Part shown: positions 49,633 through 59,083 of the stretch, one piece after another
How the letters are laid out: each line of letters begins with the position of its first letter
How positions within the stretch are numbered: the first letter of the stretch is position 1
DNA from: Treponema sp. UBA6852
GTDB taxonomy: Bacteria > Spirochaetota > Spirochaetia > Treponematales > Treponemataceae
Assembly (NCBI GenBank): GCA_002449305.1
Contig: DKDI01000042.1
Span: 9,356 to 73,355, forward strand
Direction: 5' to 3'
DNA: 64,000 nucleotides
Made by a program: the position numbers and the translations under genes
Notes under the pieces: generated by a model
The model's database searches: none
Seen by the model: only the letters and a program-made list of their open reading frames with translations
Told to the model about the DNA's origin: nothing

Positions 49633-52299
49633 ATGGGAAATAATATGAGCAGTTCAAAAAATAAACCTTTTTTGTTTAGAATATTTTTTTCAATACTTTG
49701 GATTTTCTGTGGATTAGTTGGTCTGGTTTTTGCCTGGATGCTTTTTTGCGGACTGGACCGGACTTCTACTGTAAATGCGCTTCCTAATAATTATTCAGTT
49801 TATATAAGAACAGATTCTTTTTATGATGCCGTTGAACCTTTAGTTGATTTAAAGGCTATGGATGTTGTTCTTGCTGAGCCTAGTTTTTCTAATGCCCGAC
49901 AGATTTTTTATTCAATCCGCGAATCAGACTTGCGTAAAAATGCTTTTGTAAAATTAGCTTTTTCCCGTAGGATTGATGTCGCTATGTATGACGGAAGCAA
50001 TTTTGTTGCAATTGTTGATATGGGTTTTCTTTCTGGAATTTCACGTCTAGCTCCGCTTTTTGCTAAATTTCATCCGGTAGAAAATCTTTATTATATTAAT
50101 GAATCAGGCCATTCTTATTTTGAATATAAAAAAGGCGAAAAGTCATACTATGCAAAAATCCATAAAAACCTTGTGATTGTTTCTGAAAGCCCAGTTTACT
50201 TTGAAAAGGCTATTTCGTTAAAAAATACAGCCGATTACAGCGGCGATGAATTAAAAATCATGAAGAATCGCCTTGCTCAGCCTTTTAGAATTGTTGCAAA
50301 TGGACGGAATCTTTTAAAACTGATTGGAAAGAAAAATCCATATATTAATTTTGTTGCAGATTCTCTTTCAGAAAATGAGCTAAGCAAAATTGAATTTGGT
50401 ATTTCTGATGAAAATATTAATGTTGAAATAAAGCTTCCTTTTGAAAAAAGCAGCGAAAAATCAAATGCAGTTCTTGACTTGATTGAACGCAAATCTGATA
50501 TTCCTGAACTTTTGCCAAAGCTTCCTGGAGCAGTTCAGTATTATACTTTGATTAACCTTGGAAAACTTTCTGAAATAAAAGATGTGGCTTTTGAAGTTCT
50601 GGATGAAGGAAATATAAATATAAAAAGAAAGTGGAATGATGCAAATGCCCTTTCAAAAACTTTTTTCAAAGATTCTTTGGAAAATATTCTTTTTTCATGG
50701 ACTTCTGATGAATATGCTGTCCTTGGCCTTGAAGGAAAATCAAATCCTGTTTTTGTTCTTAAAATTGAGGATGAAGAAAAGCGGCAGAAAGTTTTTGATA
50801 TACTAATTTCTTCTATTATATTGCGGTCAGATACTAGCCTTCTTTTGGATGGAGTCCGTTTGCCGCGTATTGAATTTCCTAACTTTGTTGTTTCTTTGCT
50901 GAATGCTATGAATATTACTCTTCCCAAACCTTATTATATGGTAAAGGATAATTTTATTTATTTTTCACAATCACCTGAAAATCTTGCTTCCATAAATGCC
51001 GCTCTCAAAAATGGGGTGAGGCTTGATAAAGATGATACATGGAGAAAGGTGAATGGAAATTCAATTTCTCCTGCTTCTGTAAGTCTGTACTACAACCTTG
51101 AGCAAAGTGTTCCATTTTTTGTAAAAGGAAACTCGCTGTTTAATAAAATTCTTCAGCTTTACAATATTGGAAAACTTGATATTTCTACAAAAGACAATGT
51201 TATTTCTGCTCGCCTGAATTCAATTTACAGCGAAAAAAGGCAAACTCAGTCTGTTCAAGGGTTTCCTATTCAGCTTAAAGGTAATTCCGTTCCTGTTCTT
51301 TACAAATCTGAGAATCCAAAAAATCGTCTTATTTACTGGTACCAGAATCCTGGATTGATTAAGACATTTAATGCTGCAAGCCTTGAAGTTGCTGAAAAAG
51401 AAATAGCAGGTCTTGAGTATCTAGTGCCTGCTTCCAAAGTTACTTTTAAGAAGAACGGAGGAGAATTCTGGGCTGTAACAAAAGATGGTCTCGTTTATCT
51501 TTTAAATCAAAGCCTTGATGAAGTAGAAAGTTTCCCAATTATGACGGGAATAAGACCAGGCTGTCGTCCTGTGGTTTTTGAGGATTTGCTAGTAATTGTT
51601 GGCGATGATGATTTGCTTCACTTTGTTAAATCTGATGGCCAGACTTTTGAATACGCTTTTGAAGATTCATATCAGATAAAAAATGCACCTGCTGTTTACG
51701 GTGATAAAATTGCTATTTATAAAAAAGGCTTTGCAGGTTCAGTCAATCTGCTTACTATAAAAGCAAAGAATCCTTTGGAGATTTCTCTTTTGGAAATTCC
51801 TGTTGATGGAATTGGTTTTGGCTCACCTTGTATTTTTGAAAATAATAATCAGACTTTTGTTGCTTTTGTTTCTCAGGCCGGAGAACTTTATGTTTGGGAT
51901 TCAAATGGTGTGCTTGCCAATGCTCTTCCGCTTAATCTCGAAGATATCTTCTATCAAAATGTAAAATATGTAAATGATTCATTGATTGCAGTTTCTGAAA
52001 ATGGAACAATTTATAAAGTCATGCTGGATGGCTCTGTAACAAAAATCAAGCTGCCAAGTCTTTCTGCAAAATCAGGTTACATTACAGTTTGCGACTATAA
52101 CAGCGATAAAAAAGATGAAATCTTTATTTGCGGCGATTCAAATGCGATTTATGGTTTTACATCAGACCTTGAATTCTTAAATGCATTCCCAGTTACAGGT
52201 TACGGTATTCCGTTCTTTATGGATTTAAACGGCGACAAAAAAACCGACATTCTTTCACTTTCAATTGACAATAAATTAAACGCTTGGAAAATTAACTAA
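49633..52299 (+). CDS. Membrane-anchored DUF3352-like protein with beta-propeller-like C-terminus
   Basis: An 888-residue envelope protein. A transmembrane anchor lies at about 13-38, then an extracytoplasmic region of about 500 residues resembling DUF3352 (SVYIRTDSFYDAVEPLVDLKAMDVVLAEP; VYFEKAISLKN; LGLEGKSNPVFVLKIEDEEKRQKVFDILIS), then about residues 550-888 with propeller or FG-GAP-like strands (DYNSDKKDEIFICGDSNAIYGF; DLNGDKKTDILSLS). Asp-rich DxNxDxxxD loops there could bind calcium. No ribosome site; TATAGT ends 6 nt before the ATG, though a second ATG at 49645 is possible. First gene of the A2M-PBP1C operon. Confidence 0.6.
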   Translation: MGNNMSSSKNKPFLFRIFFSILWIFCGLVGLVFAWMLFCGLDRTSTVNALPNNYSVYIRTDSFYDAVEPLVDLKAMDVVLAEPSFSNARQIFYSIRESDLRKNAFVKLAFSRRIDVAMYDGSNFVAIVDMGFLSGISRLAPLFAKFHPVENLYYINESGHSYFEYKKGEKSYYAKIHKNLVIVSESPVYFEKAISLKNTADYSGDELKIMKNRLAQPFRIVANGRNLLKLIGKKNPYINFVADSLSENELSKIEFGISDENINVEIKLPFEKSSEKSNAVLDLIERKSDIPELLPKLPGAVQYYTLINLGKLSEIKDVAFEVLDEGNINIKRKWNDANALSKTFFKDSLENILFSWTSDEYAVLGLEGKSNPVFVLKIEDEEKRQKVFDILISSIILRSDTSLLLDGVRLPRIEFPNFVVSLLNAMNITLPKPYYMVKDNFIYFSQSPENLASINAALKNGVRLDKDDTWRKVNGNSISPASVSLYYNLEQSVPFFVKGNSLFNKILQLYNIGKLDISTKDNVISARLNSIYSEKRQTQSVQGFPIQLKGNSVPVLYKSENPKNRLIYWYQNPGLIKTFNAASLEVAEKEIAGLEYLVPASKVTFKKNGGEFWAVTKDGLVYLLNQSLDEVESFPIMTGIRPGCRPVVFEDLLVIVGDDDLLHFVKSDGQTFEYAFEDSYQIKNAPAVYGDKIAIYKKGFAGSVNLLTIKAKNPLEISLLEIPVDGIGFGSPCIFENNNQTFVAFVSQAGELYVWDSNGVLANALPLNLEDIFYQNVKYVNDSLIAVSENGTIYKVMLDGSVTKIKLPSLSAKSGYITVCDYNSDKKDEIFICGDSNAIYGFTSDLEFLNAFPVTGYGIPFFMDLNGDKKTDILSLSIDNKLNAWKIN

Positions 52300-52312
52300 T
52301 TGGAGAATTTAA

Positions 52313-53449
52313 ATGAAGAAAATCCTTGTACTTTTATCTGCTTTTGGCTTTCTTTTTTCTTCTTGTGTAACTACTTTGCAGCAGGATGTGTTTCAGACAA
52401 CTAATCTAAACAAAGAACTGATGGAAGAAATTTCTGTTTACGAAGACAGGTTTATTCTTATTGATGCAAATTATCTTATGACTGGAAAATTTGATCAGAA
52501 TCAGTTGGACAGTTTTCATCAGGATGTATATGCCCAGCTTTCTAAAAGCCATGTTGAGCCAATAATAGAAGCTCACATTACATCCATTGACGGAATACTT
52601 TATCTTATGGAAGGAAAAAAATCTAAGGCGGCTGAATGTTACCGGGATTCAAAAGCGATTAAGGGCGGCGATGATTATGTTCTTCTTCTTGGCTCAAAAC
52701 TTGAAAAAAATATTGACACCTCAATTCAGAAAATAGACGAAATACTTTCTTTTGACCCAAACAATTCAATCCTTCTTTTGGAAAAAGGAAAACTTTTATA
52801 TTCAAAAAAACAGTACGACAAATCAATAGCTTTTATTGATGAAGCGTTTATTGAATTTGATAATCAGGGCCGCAGTAATTATCGGGCTGTATACAAAAAC
52901 TTTCGTGATAAGGTATGGATTCTTTACAATTCCGGAATTGATGTGGAAAACAGTTCGGTTCTTTCTTCTGAACAAAATCTAGCCTCTAAGCTGACTAAAG
53001 AAACAATGGTTCAGCTGGCTTATGAAAAAACTGGTTTGCTGAATGATTTTACAACTGGAACAAAGCTTTCTGCTTCCCGTCTTACAGAAAAAGTTGCGGA
53101 AGCAGGCATGTTTAACCCTGCAACAGATCCAACAGATGAGCAGGGGCTTTCTGCTGAAATTTTAAATTCCGAAGCTATTAAAAGAATTACTTGCGCAAGA
53201 TTTTTGTGGAATCTTTATGTTATGAACCGAGGGAATCCAAAGCTTGCTGTGAAATATTCAAACCGGTATAAAAAAAATCCGGCGGCTAAATCTCCAGTTG
53301 CTGATGTGGAAATCAGTAACCCTGATTTTGATGCTGTTCTTGGACTTGTAGAAAATGAAATTATGAATCTTCCAGACGGAAAGAATTTTTTTCCAGACAC
53401 AGAAGTCGTTGTCCTTGACTATCTTTCTTATTTGAAAAACGTAAAATGA
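52313..53449 (+). CDS. TPR-like lipoprotein of the A2M operon
   Basis: Lipoprotein of 378 residues, lipobox FSSC with Cys18. Residues about 85-200 form helical TPR-like repeats (ILYLMEGKKSKAAECYRDSKAI; LLLEKGKLLYSKKQYDKSIAFIDEAFIEF). The C-terminal half (LTEKVAEAGMFNPATDP, ITCARFLWNLYVMNRGN) resembles a short S-layer-homology-like helical segment, not certain. GGAG precedes the ATG. Gap of 13 nt from the preceding gene, and its end overlaps the upstream part of the next frame. Likely a scaffold on the membrane for the operon's other products; function unknown. Confidence 0.65.
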   Translation: MKKILVLLSAFGFLFSSCVTTLQQDVFQTTNLNKELMEEISVYEDRFILIDANYLMTGKFDQNQLDSFHQDVYAQLSKSHVEPIIEAHITSIDGILYLMEGKKSKAAECYRDSKAIKGGDDYVLLLGSKLEKNIDTSIQKIDEILSFDPNNSILLLEKGKLLYSKKQYDKSIAFIDEAFIEFDNQGRSNYRAVYKNFRDKVWILYNSGIDVENSSVLSSEQNLASKLTKETMVQLAYEKTGLLNDFTTGTKLSASRLTEKVAEAGMFNPATDPTDEQGLSAEILNSEAIKRITCARFLWNLYVMNRGNPKLAVKYSNRYKKNPAAKSPVADVEISNPDFDAVLGLVENEIMNLPDGKNFFPDTEVVVLDYLSYLKNVK

Positions 53450-53466
53450 ATTATTGGAGAAAATCT

Positions 53467-56400
53467 ATGAAATTTGCCAAGGTTTATAAAATTCTAATTG
53501 CTTCAGCAATCTGTTTGTTTTCTGTTTCTGCATTTTCCTGCCGTAAAAAGAGCAGTGCAGTTTCTGTAAATTATAGTGTTTACAACCCATCCACACGCCT
53601 TGATGAAAATGGGCAGCCGGATACTCTTTGTGTGAATTTTGATGGTTCTGTTTCAAAACTGACCGAAGCTGGTTCTGAGCCTTCATCTCAGATTACTATT
53701 ACACCGCAAATTGCAGGTAAATGGGTTTGGGTTAATGATTCCCAATTACGATTTATACCGCATGAAAATTGGCTTCTGGGAACGCGATACAAGGTTTCTA
53801 TGCCGTCAGCAATTTTCTCTGAGGATGTTAATGTAAAATCAGACTTTAGTTTTAAAACTGAAAATTTTGTTGTAAGCCTTGAAGATGCCGAATTCTATAT
53901 TAATCCAGAAAACCCAAAGGAAAAGCGGGTAACAGCAACAATTTATGCTTCTCATCCAATGGTAAAAGAGTCAGTTGCCGGTTGTGTAACTATGAGCCTT
54001 GATTATTATGATGCTAATGGAAAATCAATTAAGGTTGAAAACGTTCCTTTTAAACTTAGTTATAATAAATCTGCTTCAGAAGCATATCTTGTTTCTGATC
54101 TTCTTCCAATTCCTCCGTATACGTCTGCTCTTAAAGTAAAAATGGGCAAAGGAATTGAAGCGCAGGTTGGTGGAAAATCTTCGGATGAGGAAACAAAAAC
54201 TGTATCTGTTCCAGGAATGAGTGACTTTGTAAAAATCGAGTCAGTTGATACTTCTCTTGTAAAAAATCAAAATCAGAATTATGACCAAATGCTTGTTATT
54301 GAAACAAAAGGTTCTGTTGCTGTTGACGAGCTTGCTTCTTGCATAAGTGTTTTTGAACTTCCAAAAGATCGTCCTGAAATGGAAGGTTGGGATGTAGCAG
54401 AAGATGCCTTTTGGTCTACTAATTATGTTACTGATAAAATTCTTAAGATTTCTAAAAAAATTGAACTTTCACCTGTTCCAACAGCAGAGCCTGCTGCAGA
54501 CTTAAACAGTTTTGGTTATAAAGCAACTCCAGGCCGTTATCTTTATGTAAAAATAGAAGGCGGCATAAACTTTTTTGGCGGATATAAGCTTCGTTTTTAT
54601 AACGAAACTAATTCTTATGAAACAATAATAAAAGTTCCTGAATATCCAAAGGAGCTTTCGATTATGTCAGAAGGTACAATTCTTTCTCTTTCCGGCAGTC
54701 GCAAAATGGCTTTGTATTCCCGAGGAATTAAGAAAGTTTATTACCGTCTTTCCCGCATTATGCCAAAAGATGTAAATCATCTTGTTTCAATGTCCAATGG
54801 AGATATGAAGAATTTCCACTTTGAACATTATTCTTTTAACGAAAACAATATTGCAGAATCAGAAACTTCTAGTTATTGGATTCCGGATTATTCAATTTCT
54901 GAAATTTCTTATTTCTCTTATGATTTTTCTGATAAACTTCGCGCAAATGCTTCAAAGAATCTGAAGAATGGCCTTTTCCTTTTTCAGGTTGCAGAAAATG
55001 AAAATAGTCTTGGCCGAGATTCCTACTATTCAGGAAAATCAGACAAGCGCTTGATTCTTGTTACTGACCTAGGTTTTATTATTAAGAAAAATACTGACGG
55101 AACGCGAGATGTATTTGTTCAGTCGATTTCTAATGGAAATCCTGTTTCTTATGCTACTGTAAAAGTTGTAGGTCTGAATGGAAATGTTGTTGCCGCAACA
55201 ACAACTGATTCAAGCGGCCATGCAAAACTTCCTGCAATTTCAAATTATTCCGGTGAGCATCGTCCTACTGCTTATGTTGTAGAAACGGCAAACGACCTTT
55301 CTTTTATGCCATATTCAGAAAACGGAAGAAGCTTGGATTATTCAAACTACGATGTTGGCGGTGAGTACGGAGCTTCCCAGCCTGACAGAATTACTGCCTA
55401 TATGTTCAGTGACCGCGGAATGTACCGTCCGGGAGAAACGGCCCATATTGCTTTGATTGCCAAAGCAGGTAACTGGAATATTGATTTGCGTGGAACTCCT
55501 ATTGAGGCAGAAGTTACCGACTCAAATGGTTCTGTAGTATTTAATAAAAAACTTCAGCTTTCTTCCGCCGGATTTGAAGAAATCGATTTTCCTACACAGG
55601 ATTATTCTCCAACTGGAAATTACACTGTAAATCTTTATCTTTTAAAAGAATATAAAAACCGAGTAGAACGTGAATACCTTGCTTCTGAAACTATTAAGCT
55701 AGAAGAATTTCTTCCTGATACTCTGTCTATTTCTGCTGGCTTTGATCCATTGCCGGAAAATGGCTGGATTAATCCTAGTCAACTTAAAGGTACTGTTTCT
55801 CTTAAAAACCTTTTTGGAACTCCTGCTGCCGGAAATGACATTAAAGGCCAGATGTTCCTTACCCCTGGATTCCCTGTTTTATACAGGTATTCTGATTACT
55901 ACTTTGCAGATCCTTTCTACAAGGGAAAATCTTTTGATGAATTCCTTGGAACAAAACAAACTGACGATGCAGGAAAAGCTGAATTTGACTTGAACTTGTC
56001 TAAGTTTGAAAAGGCAACTTATAGACTTCAGTTTTATGCAGAAGGATATGAAAAGGGCAGCGGAAGAAGTGTTTCCAGCCAGGCTTCCCTTTATGTTTCG
56101 CCTTTAAAATATTTGATTGGTTATAAAGCAGACGGTTCTTTGGGCTACATTAATTCAAATTCTGTACGTAATCTTTCATTTATTGCAATTGACCAGAAGC
56201 TTAACAAGATTGATCTTGAAGGTGTAACTCTTAAAATAGAAGAAATACGCTATATTTCAACTCTTGTAAAACAGTCGAACGGGCTTTATAAATATCAGTC
56301 GGTAAAAAAATCTTATCCTGTAAATGAAAAGCAGATTTCAATCAGTAAAAATGGCACTGATTTTATTGTTCCTTCTGATGCTGCCGGTGAATTTAAACTT

Positions 56401-59076
56401 ACTCTTGCAGATAAAGATGGATTAATTTTCAATACGATTAATTACACAATCGTTGGTGATAAAAATGTTTCCCGTAGTCTTACTAGAACTGCAGAGCTGG
56501 AACTTAAGCTTCAGTCAGGGGATTTAAATCCTGGTTCAACTGCGGAAATCTTCATTAAGGCCCCTTATGCAGGAACTGGTCTTATTACTATTGAACGGGA
56601 CCACGTATATACCTACAAGTGGTTCAAGACAAATGAGCTTTCTTCTGTTCAGCATATTCGTATTCCAGAAGAGCTTGAAGGAAACGGATATATTAACGTA
56701 ATGTTTACTAGGGATTCTGCGTCTAATGAAATTTTTATGAGTCCTTTCTGTTATGGCGCAATTCCATTCTCTGTTGGCAGGGGAAAACGCACAAACAATA
56801 TTACTCTTAAAGTTCCGGATGAAATTAAATCTGGCTCCGACCTTACAATCAGCTATTCTTCTTCTGATTCTGGAAAGATTGCAATTTTTGCAATTGATGA
56901 AGGAATTCTTCAGGTGGCAAAATATTCTACACCAAATCCGCTCGCTTATTTCTTTAAGAAACGGGCTCTTGAAGTAAGGACTTCCCAGATTTTGGATTTG
57001 ATTTTGCCAGAATACAATGTTCTAAAAACTCTTTCTGCAACTGGTGGTGGTGCAGAAATGGAAATGCTTGCAAAGAACCTCAATCCGTTTAAGCGGCGCC
57101 AGAATGCTTCTGTTGCATACTGGTCTGGAATTATTGAAACAGGTCCTGAAAGCCGCAGTGTAAAATATCATGTTCCGGATTACTTTAACGGAAGCCTTAG
57201 AGTTATGGCGGTTTCTGTTTCCAAGGATAAAATTGGTGTGGCTCATGTTTCTACAATTGCAAGAAATCCTATTATTATTGTGCCTAATGCTCCGCTTGCT
57301 GCAGCTCCTGGCGATGAATTTGATGTTTCTGTAACTGTAACAAATAATCATAAGGGCAGCGGAAAGAATAATATTCTTCTTAAGGCTATTCCAGCTTCTA
57401 ATCTAGAAATCATTGGAGAGTCTTCTGCGGCTCTTTCAATTGAAGAAGGAAAAGATGCAGTTGCTGAATTTAAGGTTAAGGCAAAGAATGTTATTGGTGC
57501 TTCTGAACTCAAGTTTACTGCAACTGACGCGAGTGAATCCTGCACAATTTCTTCTACTTTGAGTGTTCGCCCTTCTATGCCATATCAGGTTTGGATTAGT
57601 GCGGGTTCTACTAAAAAAACATCTGCAGAAGTAGATGTAAATCATAGGCTTTATGAAGAATTTGCAACTCGTGATGCGGCGGTTTCAAATGTGCCAACTA
57701 CATTCCTGGATGGCCTGAAATTCTTCCTTGAAAAATACCCTTACGGCTGTGCAGAGCAGATAACAAGCAAGGCGTATCCATATTTATATGAAGACTTTGT
57801 AAAAGCTGGCGGTAAAACTCATGCTGATGCTGAAAAAATAGTCTCTGACACTATTGGCATTATTCAGTCTCGCATGAAGTCTGACGGAAACATTGGTTAC
57901 TGGACGAGCAAGAGCCCTGTAAATCCATTTATTACACTATACTGTGCAGAATTCTTAACTGATGCTCAGAACAATGGTTTCTATGTTCCTGTGAATATGA
58001 TGAACCAAGTTTTAAGTGCAGTAAAAGGCATTGCCGAAAAGAACGATGACTCGTCAAGTGGAATATACCATCGTTCTTATGCAATCTACATTCTTACAAA
58101 AAACAGCATTGTAACAACTTCTTATATTGAGAAATTGGAAGAAGACATGAACCGTAAGAATTTCTCTGCAACGGACTACGAAGGCCTTTACCTTGCTGCT
58201 TCTTACTCAATGTTAAAGCAGGATAAAAAAGCTAATGCTATTCTTCAGAAAGTAAAAAACAAAAAGACATTTGACTCTTCATGGATTTTCCAGAATGGAC
58301 TTCATTATATTTCGACTTACATAGACATCATTGCTTCTTACTTTCCGTCAAGAATCAGTGATATTAAGGCAAATGAGGTTGAAGAGCTTTGCAACTATCT
58401 GGATTATTCTTACTACAGTACAAGTTCAGCGGCTGCCGCAGTCCGTGCCTTTGAAAGTTACGCTTATACAGACAAGTCGGAAGTTTACAAGGCCCTGGCA
58501 GTTACCGGAGAAGAACAGACTGAGCTTGAGTTAAAAGGCGATGCTGTTCTTAAGGGAAGCTTTTCTGATAAGACTGAAAAAATAAAGTTCACTTCTGACA
58601 AATCAATGCCAATGTTCTATGGAACAATTCAGGCTGGTTTTGAAAAAGAAATCCCTTCAAAGGAAATCAAAGAAGGCCTTGAAGTTTCCCGTGAGTATCT
58701 GTCAGAAAATGGAAGCAAGGCTTCTTCTTTTAAGGTTGGAGATACTGTAACTGTTAAGATTTCGTTCCGCTCAACAAAGGGAGTTATTGCAAATGTTGCT
58801 CTTGTTGCTATGTCTCCGGCGGGCCTTGAAACCCAGATTCAGTCTATACGTAATTCAGAAAACGGCTCTTGGACTCCTGATTATGTTGATATTCGGGAAG
58901 ACAGGGTTGTAATTTACGGTACTGTAACAGACAAAGTAAATACCTTTGCTTATAAGGCAAAGGCCGTAAATTCCGGAACTTTTGTTGTTCCTCCTATGTT
59001 TGCAGAAAATATGTATAACAAAAAGATTAGGGCTCTTAGTTCGTCTCCTGCAATGAAAATTGAAAAGGCAAGGTAA
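53467..59076 (+). CDS. Bacterial alpha-2-macroglobulin lipoprotein with thioester (YfhM type)
   Basis: A 1869-residue periplasmic protease trap. Lipobox AFSC (Cys25) anchors it. Successive MG-type beta-sandwich domains follow; the MG-domain sequence MFSDRGMYRPGETAHIALIAK (about residue 655) is the conserved Pfam A2M_N pattern, A2M conserved segment AIFAIDEGILQVAKY and RSVKYHVPDYFNGSLRVMAV follow, and the thioester CAEQ is intact (Cys1428, Gln1431) in YPYGCAEQITSKAYPY. Thioester proteins cross-link attacking proteases. Start at 53467 follows GGAG. The gene is followed by the PBP1C gene after 7 nt, as yfhM-pbpC in other bacteria. Confidence 0.93.
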   Translation: MKFAKVYKILIASAICLFSVSAFSCRKKSSAVSVNYSVYNPSTRLDENGQPDTLCVNFDGSVSKLTEAGSEPSSQITITPQIAGKWVWVNDSQLRFIPHENWLLGTRYKVSMPSAIFSEDVNVKSDFSFKTENFVVSLEDAEFYINPENPKEKRVTATIYASHPMVKESVAGCVTMSLDYYDANGKSIKVENVPFKLSYNKSASEAYLVSDLLPIPPYTSALKVKMGKGIEAQVGGKSSDEETKTVSVPGMSDFVKIESVDTSLVKNQNQNYDQMLVIETKGSVAVDELASCISVFELPKDRPEMEGWDVAEDAFWSTNYVTDKILKISKKIELSPVPTAEPAADLNSFGYKATPGRYLYVKIEGGINFFGGYKLRFYNETNSYETIIKVPEYPKELSIMSEGTILSLSGSRKMALYSRGIKKVYYRLSRIMPKDVNHLVSMSNGDMKNFHFEHYSFNENNIAESETSSYWIPDYSISEISYFSYDFSDKLRANASKNLKNGLFLFQVAENENSLGRDSYYSGKSDKRLILVTDLGFIIKKNTDGTRDVFVQSISNGNPVSYATVKVVGLNGNVVAATTTDSSGHAKLPAISNYSGEHRPTAYVVETANDLSFMPYSENGRSLDYSNYDVGGEYGASQPDRITAYMFSDRGMYRPGETAHIALIAKAGNWNIDLRGTPIEAEVTDSNGSVVFNKKLQLSSAGFEEIDFPTQDYSPTGNYTVNLYLLKEYKNRVEREYLASETIKLEEFLPDTLSISAGFDPLPENGWINPSQLKGTVSLKNLFGTPAAGNDIKGQMFLTPGFPVLYRYSDYYFADPFYKGKSFDEFLGTKQTDDAGKAEFDLNLSKFEKATYRLQFYAEGYEKGSGRSVSSQASLYVSPLKYLIGYKADGSLGYINSNSVRNLSFIAIDQKLNKIDLEGVTLKIEEIRYISTLVKQSNGLYKYQSVKKSYPVNEKQISISKNGTDFIVPSDAAGEFKLTLADKDGLIFNTINYTIVGDKNVSRSLTRTAELELKLQSGDLNPGSTAEIFIKAPYAGTGLITIERDHVYTYKWFKTNELSSVQHIRIPEELEGNGYINVMFTRDSASNEIFMSPFCYGAIPFSVGRGKRTNNITLKVPDEIKSGSDLTISYSSSDSGKIAIFAIDEGILQVAKYSTPNPLAYFFKKRALEVRTSQILDLILPEYNVLKTLSATGGGAEMEMLAKNLNPFKRRQNASVAYWSGIIETGPESRSVKYHVPDYFNGSLRVMAVSVSKDKIGVAHVSTIARNPIIIVPNAPLAAAPGDEFDVSVTVTNNHKGSGKNNILLKAIPASNLEIIGESSAALSIEEGKDAVAEFKVKAKNVIGASELKFTATDASESCTISSTLSVRPSMPYQVWISAGSTKKTSAEVDVNHRLYEEFATRDAAVSNVPTTFLDGLKFFLEKYPYGCAEQITSKAYPYLYEDFVKAGGKTHADAEKIVSDTIGIIQSRMKSDGNIGYWTSKSPVNPFITLYCAEFLTDAQNNGFYVPVNMMNQVLSAVKGIAEKNDDSSSGIYHRSYAIYILTKNSIVTTSYIEKLEEDMNRKNFSATDYEGLYLAASYSMLKQDKKANAILQKVKNKKTFDSSWIFQNGLHYISTYIDIIASYFPSRISDIKANEVEELCNYLDYSYYSTSSAAAAVRAFESYAYTDKSEVYKALAVTGEEQTELELKGDAVLKGSFSDKTEKIKFTSDKSMPMFYGTIQAGFEKEIPSKEIKEGLEVSREYLSENGSKASSFKVGDTVTVKISFRSTKGVIANVALVAMSPAGLETQIQSIRNSENGSWTPDYVDIREDRVVIYGTVTDKVNTFAYKAKAVNSGTFVVPPMFAENMYNKKIRALSSSPAMKIEKAR

Positions 59077-59083
59077 TTTCTGA